In this document: positions 42,883-50,555 of the stretch, piece by piece | Layout of the letters: every line of letters starts with the position of its first letter | How positions within the stretch are numbered: position 1 is the first letter of the stretch | Source of the DNA: Enterocloster bolteae | GTDB lineage: Bacteria > Bacillota > Clostridia > Lachnospirales > Lachnospiraceae | Assembly (NCBI GenBank): GCA_021772025.1 | Contig: JAETNT010000004.1 | Span: 1 to 64,000 of the forward strand | Direction: 5' to 3' | DNA length: 64,000 nt | The notes under the pieces: generated by a model | Told to the model about the DNA's origin: nothing | What the model saw: only the letters and a program-made list of their open reading frames with translations | Database searches by the model: none | Made by a program: the position numbers and the translations under genes

Positions 42883-44568
42883 ATGCTGCGAGCATCATTT
42901 TCCGGTATCAGCACCGCCTTGTCGGCCCTCCAGGCCAACCAAAAGCGGCTGGATATTATCGGCCAGAATCTTTCAAATATGAACACCCCGGGATATACCC
43001 GCCAGCAGCTGGAAGCATCCAGCTTAAACTACTCCTATCCGGTTTCCCATTATACCAATGGCTCGGAAGTAGTAGTGGGCTTTGGCGTACACATGGATCG
43101 GGTTTCCCAGATCCGCGATCCCTATCTGGACGTTCAGTACCGTTCCCAAATGAATAAGTCCAGCTACACTGACACTATCCAAACGGCTCTGGATTCCCTG
43201 GCCAGGGTTTTGGACGAATCCAACATCTCCGGTATCCGGGATGCGTTTTCCGATATCCAGGCCACTCTTACCGACATGCAGGATCTGCCCAAAGTTGATA
43301 ACGCCGTTTACGAAAGCGAACTCCGGGCCCGCATGCAGGCTTTGACCAATCTGTTAAATCAGTCGGCAAAGCAGATCCAAGATGCAGAGAAGGCCGAGTT
43401 TGACCGGCTTAACGGAGCGGGCACCAGTGAGGAAGGAGCCGAGCAGAAGGTAAATGATATTCTCCGCCAGATTGGCGATTTGAATATCCGGATTAAAAAG
43501 AATCAGATCTTCAATACTCCCAGCCTGGAGCTGATGGACGAGCGGAATTTACTCCTTGACGAATTAGCCAGCTATCTTCCCATTGAAGTTACTTATTATA
43601 AGGACAGTGATCACAGCGGCACCTATACCGCCCCTGACGGAAGTATCCGGGATAAAGGCTATGAATATGATCAACACGGCAATGTTATCGGTAAGAAGGA
43701 ATGGCCCGATGATCTGAGGGTTACCATGGATTATACCGATGCCCAGGGAGTTTCCCGTACCCTTGTCCTGGTTAACGGCACAGAAGGCGGTAAAGATCAA
43801 AATTATGGAAGCATGACCGTAGTAGGTGACCGCAGCGATCCTACCAAGGCTTCCGTTACAATCAATTCTTCCCCCAATATGGACGGAACCGCCGGAATGG
43901 ACGCAAGCGCTGACTTTTCCGCCTCTAAGGGACAGATGAAAGGCGGCTCCATTCAGGCCAGCCTGGATATGCTTGGAAAAACCGGTACGGGGCAGATCAT
44001 TGCCGGTACTCAGACCCTGGATAAGGTAAGGGGCTACCAGTATTACATGAAGCAGCTTGACACTCTGGCAAAAACTTTTGCAAAAGAGTTTAATCGGATT
44101 AATAATGATCCCAATATTGCCGCACCTCCCGGCGGCGACCTGTTTGAAGCTCAGGGCGGCGGCGATTTTACTGCTGCAAATATTTCTATCAGTCAGGGAT
44201 GGATCAGCGGAACCAATAAGGTTGCCGGCGGTTCATCAAACCGGACCGACGTTATTCTGGAAATGTTAAATTCCATGTCCAAGACTTATACGGATTTGGG
44301 CAATAACTCCTACTCCGACTTTATGAATAATGTATCCGTTACCCTGGCCAGCGATTCCAGCTCTAACCAGACCTCCCTTAAAACGGATGTTATCGTGCTA
44401 AACGGCATCCATGATTCCAGAGATTCTATTTCGGGGGTCAGTCTGGATGAAGAGGCCGCCAATATGATGGCTTTCTCTTCCGCTTACAATGCCGCTTCCC
44501 GTTTGATGACAGCTTTTGATGAAGCCCTGGATAGACTGATCAACAACACCGGCCTGGTAGGCAGATAA
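42883..44568 (+). CDS. flgK: Hook-filament junction protein 1
   Basis: FlgK joins the hook to the filament. The 561-residue protein has the rod/hook N-terminal signature ALQANQKRLDIIGQNLSNMN followed by TPGYTRQ and the C-terminal heptad region (SLDEEAANMMAFSSAYNAAS, then DEALDRLIN). It is exported through the flagellar channel without a signal peptide. GGAGG precedes the ATG. Confidence 0.95.
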   Translation: MLRASFSGISTALSALQANQKRLDIIGQNLSNMNTPGYTRQQLEASSLNYSYPVSHYTNGSEVVVGFGVHMDRVSQIRDPYLDVQYRSQMNKSSYTDTIQTALDSLARVLDESNISGIRDAFSDIQATLTDMQDLPKVDNAVYESELRARMQALTNLLNQSAKQIQDAEKAEFDRLNGAGTSEEGAEQKVNDILRQIGDLNIRIKKNQIFNTPSLELMDERNLLLDELASYLPIEVTYYKDSDHSGTYTAPDGSIRDKGYEYDQHGNVIGKKEWPDDLRVTMDYTDAQGVSRTLVLVNGTEGGKDQNYGSMTVVGDRSDPTKASVTINSSPNMDGTAGMDASADFSASKGQMKGGSIQASLDMLGKTGTGQIIAGTQTLDKVRGYQYYMKQLDTLAKTFAKEFNRINNDPNIAAPPGGDLFEAQGGGDFTAANISISQGWISGTNKVAGGSSNRTDVILEMLNSMSKTYTDLGNNSYSDFMNNVSVTLASDSSSNQTSLKTDVIVLNGIHDSRDSISGVSLDEEAANMMAFSSAYNAASRLMTAFDEALDRLINNTGLVGR

Positions 44569-44589
44569 TTCATTGGAGGGAATAATGAT

Positions 44590-45723
44590 ATGAGAGTTAC
44601 CAATTCAGCTACAAATCGAAAGTTTACCAGTGGCATTAATGATGTCCACAGTAAATTAATCAAAAGTTTTAATAAAATTTCTACCGGCAAAGCCTATGAG
44701 GCCGCTGCCGATAACCCTCTTGATTACTATGAGGGCAAGAAGATCGACAATCAGTATCTGGATACCGTCAGCAAGCTTTCTCTGATCAGCGATGTAAAAA
44801 ACCGTCTTTATGAGCAGGAGCTTGGCGCCCGGTCGGTTCAGAATATCCTATCCCAGGCGAAGATAAAGGTGGAATATGCTGCTTCCGCTACCAATAATTC
44901 TTCTGATGCTACTGTGCAGACGGTTCGGGATGATTTGCTTCAGAAGCAGCAGTCTATTGTAAATGAGCTAAATGCCCAGTTCCAGAACTGTTATATTTTC
45001 GGGGGAAACGATCTTTCTACTACGCCTTTTACCTTAAGTGAAGACGGAACTACCCTGACCTTTACCCATCAGTTCCCCGGAGAGGCCGCCGCTACGGACA
45101 TCACCATGACGCTGAAGGAAAAGCCCGCCGGAAGCGGCACTTATTCCTATGAGATCAGTGATCCGGCTAAATTGCTTCAGGCTATGAGGGAGCAGGGGCG
45201 AGTCGATATCGGATACGGAAATATTGCCAACAAGAATACTCTTCTGGATACCTATACCGGAGGTATTAACCTTTTGACAGGACTGAATTCCGATACCCTG
45301 AATGCCATGTCTGATCAAGATGCGATAGACATTATCCAGGAACGGCTGGATAAAAGTCCTCTGGGGCTTATGGGATCAGCTGTCATGACCATGAACGGCC
45401 ATATTGATAACTTGAAAAACGGAACGGCCGACTTCTCTGCATTTTCCGAAAATATGAGAGACATTATGGAGGAAATGACTCTTACCGAGCACTATATCAG
45501 CACCGTATACAGCGATTTGGGCAATAAATATTCTCTCTTAGAGACTACAGAATCCAAGCTTACCCTTACCAAACAGCTTCTGACAGAACAGTACACGGAT
45601 AAAATGGGGGCTGATCCTTATGAGGCTATTATGGAGATGTATTCCTACCAGTACTCCTATTCGGCCGCTCAGCAGGTTGCTACCAAATTGTTCCAGTCGT
45701 CTTTATTCGATTTTATGCGATAA
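44590..45723 (+). CDS. flgL: Hook-filament junction protein 3
   Basis: FlgL is the second junction protein, related to flagellin. The 377-residue product has the N-terminal segment LIKSFNKISTGKAYEAAADNP and the C-terminal helix that ends AAQQVATKLFQSSLFDFMR. It lies 21 bases after flgK with GGAGGGA before the ATG. Confidence 0.95.
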   Translation: MRVTNSATNRKFTSGINDVHSKLIKSFNKISTGKAYEAAADNPLDYYEGKKIDNQYLDTVSKLSLISDVKNRLYEQELGARSVQNILSQAKIKVEYAASATNNSSDATVQTVRDDLLQKQQSIVNELNAQFQNCYIFGGNDLSTTPFTLSEDGTTLTFTHQFPGEAAATDITMTLKEKPAGSGTYSYEISDPAKLLQAMREQGRVDIGYGNIANKNTLLDTYTGGINLLTGLNSDTLNAMSDQDAIDIIQERLDKSPLGLMGSAVMTMNGHIDNLKNGTADFSAFSENMRDIMEEMTLTEHYISTVYSDLGNKYSLLETTESKLTLTKQLLTEQYTDKMGADPYEAIMEMYSYQYSYSAAQQVATKLFQSSLFDFMR

Positions 45724-45756
45724 ACCTAGATTAATTTTGGAAAGGGGGACCTTTGC

Positions 45757-46341
45757 ATGTCGCAGCTAATTCGAGTAACATCTACGCCATATCAGGCGGT
45801 TCATTTTACACAGAGGGCCCAGTTAGTCCCTTCTGATATGGTGGATGTGGAGCGCCGCAGGGCTGTAGCCCGCCAGATTGCTTTCCATTCCAGGCACGCA
45901 AGAGGCGCTTCCATTGATATGGATTCCTACCAGAAAATCCGACAGACTTTCAGTTTGAACCCTTCCTCGGTCAGTTCCGCTCCGAGTCAGACTGCTCGGC
46001 CGGTTCGGTTCTTTGATTCCCAGCCGCAAACCAGCCGCTCCTCTACAGTTAGTATTCCCGTAGAGGATTATGGGGGTTCTGAAAGCCAGGTAACTGCTGC
46101 CGCTTCTTCTTTGGATGCCGTTTCTTCTCAAAATATGCCTTCAAAGTATGAAGCTGCCTATGATGTACAGCTTGCTTCCTTTGAGATGCGGGCTGCCCGG
46201 GGAGATATCTCTTATCTTCCTGGTTTTGATGTAACTGTCGTGATTCAACGTCCTGAAATTCATTTTGAATACTTAGGTGGTTTTAACTATGTACCCCCTC
46301 AAGAGGATGTTATCGGACGCAATGTAAATCTCTATATATAG
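45757..46341 (+). CDS. DUF6470 (YviE-like) protein
   Basis: This 194-residue protein stands exactly where Bacillus has yviE, between flgL and fliW. It begins LIRVTSTPYQAVHFTQRAQL and ends with a beta-rich stretch (DVTVVIQRPEIHFEYLGGFN). The middle (about residues 55-125) is Ser/Gln-rich and probably disordered. Its function is not known; a flagellar role follows only from context. Confidence 0.75.
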   Translation: MSQLIRVTSTPYQAVHFTQRAQLVPSDMVDVERRRAVARQIAFHSRHARGASIDMDSYQKIRQTFSLNPSSVSSAPSQTARPVRFFDSQPQTSRSSTVSIPVEDYGGSESQVTAAASSLDAVSSQNMPSKYEAAYDVQLASFEMRAARGDISYLPGFDVTVVIQRPEIHFEYLGGFNYVPPQEDVIGRNVNLYI

Positions 46342-46356
46342 GAGTGTTTTGATTAC

Positions 46357-46824
46357 ATGACTGTACAGACAGACTATTATGGACTGATAGAATATGAGGA
46401 GGAAGATTTAATTACTCTTCCGGAAGGACTTTTTGGTTTTCCTGATTTAAAGCGTTATCTTCCTCTCATGATGGAGGAACAGGATGATTCTTTGCTTTTG
46501 TTCCAATCCGTTGAGCGGCCTGAAGTGGCCTTTGTGTTAATTAATCCAACTTGTTTGCTTCCTGATTATACTCCTTCTCTTACACCAGAGGAGTTGGCCT
46601 TTTTAGAAGTGAAAGACATTGGTGAACTTTCCTATTTTGTCATCTGTGTAATTCATGATAATTATTTGGATAACACGGTAAATCTTAAGTGTCCGCTGTC
46701 TATCAATCCTGCAACTCGGGTTGGAATGCAGATTATTATGGAACAATCTGCTTATGGCTTTCGTCATAAACTAAGTTCCTTCCCCAGCTTAGCTAATCCG
46801 GAATCTTCTAAACAACAGGAGTAA
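46357..46824 (+). CDS. fliW: Flagellar assembly factor FliW
   Basis: FliW binds free flagellin and, when released, sequesters CsrA. The 155-residue protein has family motifs LPEGLFGFPDLKRYLPL and LQSVERPEVAFVLINP-like (here LFQSVERPEVAFVLINPTCL), then VICVIHDNYLDNTVNLKCPL. It precedes csrA by six bases, as in Bacillus. Confidence 0.95.
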   Translation: MTVQTDYYGLIEYEEEDLITLPEGLFGFPDLKRYLPLMMEEQDDSLLLFQSVERPEVAFVLINPTCLLPDYTPSLTPEELAFLEVKDIGELSYFVICVIHDNYLDNTVNLKCPLSINPATRVGMQIIMEQSAYGFRHKLSSFPSLANPESSKQQE

Positions 46825-46829
46825 TTGCC

Positions 46830-47096
46830 ATGCTGATTCTCAGACGTAAAAAAAATGAAAGTATCTTAATCGGCCAAGATATTCGGATTACTATATTAGA
46901 ATGTGCTGCCGATGGAGTACGTATCGCTGTGGATGCACCCAAACAGATTTCTATTATTCGTGAGGAACTTTCTGATGCGGAACAAACAAATAAAATGGCG
47001 CTTGCCCCTAAAACAAGCGCCATAAAATCTCTGTATGCTGCTCTCACCCAGCATCCGGCTCCCCACCTTTCGGCCGATGAACAGGAAGAATCTTGA
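46830..47096 (+). CDS. csrA: Translational regulator CsrA
   Basis: CsrA binds GGA motifs in mRNA leaders. The core is intact: MLILRRKKNESILIGQDIRI, then VRIAVDAPKQISIIREEL. The 88-residue length includes a longer C-terminal tail than usual. AGGAG precedes the ATG. In this locus the likely target is the flagellin leader. The gene converges with the next one, with three bases between stops. Confidence 0.95.
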   Translation: MLILRRKKNESILIGQDIRITILECAADGVRIAVDAPKQISIIREELSDAEQTNKMALAPKTSAIKSLYAALTQHPAPHLSADEQEES

Positions 47097-47099
47097 TTT

Positions 47100-48272
47100 T
47101 TACTTTTTCCTGATAATCTGAAGCAGCAGCCGGATATCTCTCCGGATCCAGCAAATCGGGAGAAGCAGTGGAAGCTTCTCCGCAGAAGGGTATAACCCGC
47201 ACATATATCGATACTCCGGAAACAGCCAGCGCAGTCCTCTTCTGAAGGAAGAGTGGCTGTTTCCAAGGTGTTCTCTGAATTTTTTCCACTTCTCTTTGTT
47301 TAATTCCTTTTTCTCTATCTGTTCCAGAATCCGCTCCAAATACAATGCCTGAGGATTGGCTTCGTTTTTCACCTTTCCCCTGCTTAATATGCGGTTCTCC
47401 AACATATCATAAACCTCTGTTTCCTCTGAAGGCATTCCAAAAGTCGAATCCTTCTTATTTCCGAACCACATCCTTGTTAACTGCATTAATAGCTGGACTA
47501 AATTGTCAATATTAAAATCCTCCAGCCCTTTCATGATGTATTCGCTGCTCATTTCACTCTTCCAATATTGGTAAAACAGATAAGTATCCAGCAGTTCCCG
47601 AATTAACAGTTCATCTGTTACATAGTGATATGCAATCTCAACAGAGCGAAAGACAAATTCTCCCTCCAGGGAGAGGATTCTCACATGTTGAAAAGGACTT
47701 CTGATTGGGGCATGTCCTATGAGCTGGAGCAAATGTTTTTCATAAGCAGGCGGCTTAAACGGAAAGTGGTGATAAATTTCTACCTGGAATCCTGAAATAC
47801 GTTTCATCCGCTCTCCGCAGCCTTTATAAGTCCTATCGGTTTCATATCCTAAATCTATCAAAAGACCTTTTGCCAGTGTGTAAGCCTCTCCACTTAAAAA
47901 TAACCGCAGCGGGTTATTAGCGGCTGTCTCCTTTAACTGGTATAACTCCCGGATGCTGCTGGAAGTTAAAATCGTACAGGGAATTTCCTTCATATCAAAA
48001 AGATTCAGAATCTCCCGCTCCGACTCCTCACAAGTCTCCCCATATCGCAACGCCGACTGATAACGCTCAAAAAATCGTTCTTTCCATCTGGCATTTCGTT
48101 TAGAATCGCTTCCCAGAAGGCCCAAATAAATAACATTTGCGATTTTATGGTATTCGGCAGTGCGGTACATCAACTCCCAATTGGTTCTTCCATACATGGG
48201 GCGAAGCGTGTCCTGACGTATGATAGAACTGGCCATATTGATCAGAAAACGTCCCTCAAATATTTGTCGGTT
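47100..48272 (-). CDS. Nucleotidyltransferase-like protein (NTP_transf_5 type), motif degenerate
   Basis: The start at 48272 follows AGGAGA and gives 390 residues. The plan resembles the NTP_transf_5 family found in surface polysaccharide clusters: an N-terminal helical region, SSSIRELYQLKETAANNPLR, GLLIDLGYE, and IEIYHHFPFKPP-like (here VEIYHHFPFKPP). At the place of the usual LKG and R..D-I-D motif, only SSS and LRLFLSGEA are seen, so catalysis is doubtful. It lies between csrA and a FliD-like gene. The function is unknown. Confidence 0.6.
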   Translation of the reverse strand, partial: NRQIFEGRFLINMASSIIRQDTLRPMYGRTNWELMYRTAEYHKIANVIYLGLLGSDSKRNARWKERFFERYQSALRYGETCEESEREILNLFDMKEIPCTILTSSSIRELYQLKETAANNPLRLFLSGEAYTLAKGLLIDLGYETDRTYKGCGERMKRISGFQVEIYHHFPFKPPAYEKHLLQLIGHAPIRSPFQHVRILSLEGEFVFRSVEIAYHYVTDELLIRELLDTYLFYQYWKSEMSSEYIMKGLEDFNIDNLVQLLMQLTRMWFGNKKDSTFGMPSEETEVYDMLENRILSRGKVKNEANPQALYLERILEQIEKKELNKEKWKKFREHLGNSHSSFRRGLRWLFPEYRYMCGLYPSAEKLPLLLPICWIRRDIRLLLQIIRKK

Positions 48273-48369
48273 CATAGTCTCTCCTATTGCTTCATACAGC
48301 GATTTGCCTTGCTGCTTAGTCAGCCAAATAAGGAAGAAGGGCTGCCGCAAAAGCGGCGCCCTCTCTTCC

Positions 48370-49680
48370 TTATCCCAAAGTATTCAAAAGCATTCCTACT
48401 GTGTAATAATTTCCGATATTGTAAGCTCCGCTTCTGGCAAAATTGCCCAGGTAACGGAAGCTGTCGTAATAATTGCCCCCACTCTGGGTCTGGCTTGATA
48501 TGGAAGATAAATCGTTGCTGGCAATTCGCTGTACCGGAGAGGATAATGCCGCATCCGCTTTAGACGCCGCTCTCTCCGCAATTCCAAACTGACCGCTGAT
48601 AAGTTCTTTGGTTCCTTCATAATCCTTTACCAGGGCTTCTTCCAGTTTCTCCTTATCCAATACCAAATTTCCCTCTTTGTCGTGGGAAATTCCCAACTGT
48701 GCTAAGGTTTTCTCGTCTGCCAGTCCCCGGCCAAAGGATGCATACTGCCTTGCCGCTCCCGTTCCCCGACCGGTATTTTCCGACAACAGGTTGGTAACAG
48801 AGTTATAATCCTTTATCAGATCCTCTACTGCTGAAATAACCTTATCCGTATCAATGCCTGTGTATATATTCGTTTCTCCAGTGTCCTTTAATGTAGCATG
48901 GATCCGTCCTACATCCAGGTCAATCTCATTGCTGTCAGACCGGTAGGTCTGGCTGAATCCATTTTCTGTCACTGTATACACTGCATCCTGAGCTGCTGTC
49001 GCCGCATTTTCAATTCCTGCGGCAGCGCCTGTAGAGCCGGTCACCTTAAAGCCATTTGCTTCCCCTGTCTTTCTGGATGCAACGGCAAGGGATACCTTTC
49101 CTCCATCATTTACCACCTGAGCCCTGATGTCTTTGCTCTGTGCGTTAATCGCCTGAGCAGCCTCCCGGTACATCTGGTTGTAAGTCTTTGCAGTCCCATT
49201 GTCGTTCAATGCGGAGACGGAAACGGCTATGCTTCCCCCTGAGGTCTGAATCTCAAACTCCATATCCTCGCCTGCCTGGGCTGTCTCCTGTGCTACCTTG
49301 AATCCGCTTTGGTTCTGCTGACTCTGTGCCAACGCGTCAACCTGAAGCCGGATGTCTGTATCGCCGTTTAGCTTATAACCTGCCTTTACGCTGGCTACAG
49401 CCTCATCAGTAGAACCTACCTGGTAGTCATTAAAAGCATTGCTCTTGCTGAACCCTGAAAGCTTGGCTGCCGAGCTCTCCAGGCTGGTAAGCGCAGACTG
49501 ATATTTGCTTAAAAAGGATTTCACATCCGTATAAGGATCGGATGAGGAAGTGGTCTTTCCTATCCGGTTTACGGCGGAGACAGCGCTTAAGGATGAATTC
49601 CGCATAGAGGACATCCTTAAAAGATTCAAGGTATTCTGATACTGGTAATTACTATAGCTGCTGATTCCGTTTATTGCCAT
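48370..49680 (-). CDS. FliD-like protein (second, shorter)
   Basis: This 436-residue protein shares a FliD-like C-terminal pattern (LGISHDKEGNLVLDKEKLEE, then VKDYEGTKELISGQFG). Its N terminus is different: it lacks GLASGID and begins MAINGISSYSNYQYQNT. It follows fliT in the fliD-fliS-fliT group. It may be a second cap or filament-associated protein, probably exported by the flagellar system. No signal peptide is seen. Confidence 0.65.
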   Translation of the reverse strand: MAINGISSYSNYQYQNTLNLLRMSSMRNSSLSAVSAVNRIGKTTSSSDPYTDVKSFLSKYQSALTSLESSAAKLSGFSKSNAFNDYQVGSTDEAVASVKAGYKLNGDTDIRLQVDALAQSQQNQSGFKVAQETAQAGEDMEFEIQTSGGSIAVSVSALNDNGTAKTYNQMYREAAQAINAQSKDIRAQVVNDGGKVSLAVASRKTGEANGFKVTGSTGAAAGIENAATAAQDAVYTVTENGFSQTYRSDSNEIDLDVGRIHATLKDTGETNIYTGIDTDKVISAVEDLIKDYNSVTNLLSENTGRGTGAARQYASFGRGLADEKTLAQLGISHDKEGNLVLDKEKLEEALVKDYEGTKELISGQFGIAERAASKADAALSSPVQRIASNDLSSISSQTQSGGNYYDSFRYLGNFARSGAYNIGNYYTVGMLLNTLG

Positions 49681-49701
49681 ATTCTTTCCTCCTTTCTCTG
49701 A

Positions 49702-50109
49702 TTATTTTTCGCTGGACTTTTTCTTATAGAAGGATTTCTCCCCGCCAATACTTAAGTTTAGTCTCTCATCCAGCTCCCTGATTTCCTTTAAAAGTTCAAG
49801 GGACTTTTGGCGGATCTCCAAAATCTTCTTCTCTTCAAAACTGCCTCCCGGCTGATGCTGTCGGGGGTCACAGCTAAGAAGCTGTTTTAGATAGGCTGAG
49901 TGCTCTCTCTCCTGCCCTGCCGCTTTCCAAATCTCTTCCTGGCATTCCTCAATCTTGGCCATCTCCTCCGCCCGCATCTGCATCAGAAGCTGAACGGAAA
50001 CTTCGTCTTTTCTTTCAAGGCTCTCCTTCAGCTCCTGAGTTAACCGGTCTATCTCCCGGAGGAATCCGTAGCGCCGCTGTACCAGCAGCATTATCTGCTC
50101 TAAATCCAT
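49702..50109 (-). CDS. FliT-like flagellar chaperone
   Basis: The start at 50109 has GAGG eight bases upstream; the frame continues upstream only within fliS. The 135-residue product is almost all helical and highly charged (YGFLREIDRLTQELKESLER, IRELDERLNLSI). Place directly after fliS and before the FliD-like gene suggests FliT, the FliD chaperone; sequence alone is weak. Confidence 0.6.
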   Translation of the reverse strand: MDLEQIMLLVQRRYGFLREIDRLTQELKESLERKDEVSVQLLMQMRAEEMAKIEECQEEIWKAAGQEREHSAYLKQLLSCDPRQHQPGGSFEEKKILEIRQKSLELLKEIRELDERLNLSIGGEKSFYKKKSSEK

Positions 50110-50122
50110 GAGCCCATCCTCT

Positions 50123-50527
50123 CTATCCAAAGACACTCTTTTCCTTAACAATATGATTATCGCCCACCATACGGCTGGCCTGATCGAAAGCGTCCCGCAA
50201 TTCGCAAAGGATGTTGCGGATACGTCCGATTTCATCCTTCTGACGCTCTCTGCCGGCATTGATCCTGCTGATGTCAAAAATCAGATAATTATAAATTCTG
50301 CGAAGATCCCGGCTGATAGGATAGCTCATATCCAGTATATCAATCAAATAACGGACAATTCGGGAAACCCGTTCAAGGCAGTCTTCAAAGTCTTTATAAT
50401 CCTTATCTTCTAAAGACATCTCCGCCCTGGTCAGCCGCTTAATAGCCTCGTCATAAAGCAGCAGCAGCAATTCAGGCCCGCTCATAGAATATATGCTTTT
50501 TTCTTTATATTTTTGATAACCGTTCAT
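50123..50527 (-). CDS. fliS: Flagellin export chaperone FliS
   Basis: FliS binds the flagellin C terminus before export. The 134-residue protein has the FliS pattern MSGPELLLLLYDEAIKRLTR and IVRYLIDILDMSYPISRDLR, then LIFDISRIN. It follows fliD by 28 bases, with AAGGAGAGC before the ATG. Confidence 0.93.
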   Translation of the reverse strand: MNGYQKYKEKSIYSMSGPELLLLLYDEAIKRLTRAEMSLEDKDYKDFEDCLERVSRIVRYLIDILDMSYPISRDLRRIYNYLIFDISRINAGRERQKDEIGRIRNILCELRDAFDQASRMVGDNHIVKEKSVFG

Positions 50528-50555
50528 AGCTCTCCTTCTCTGATATTTGACTGCC

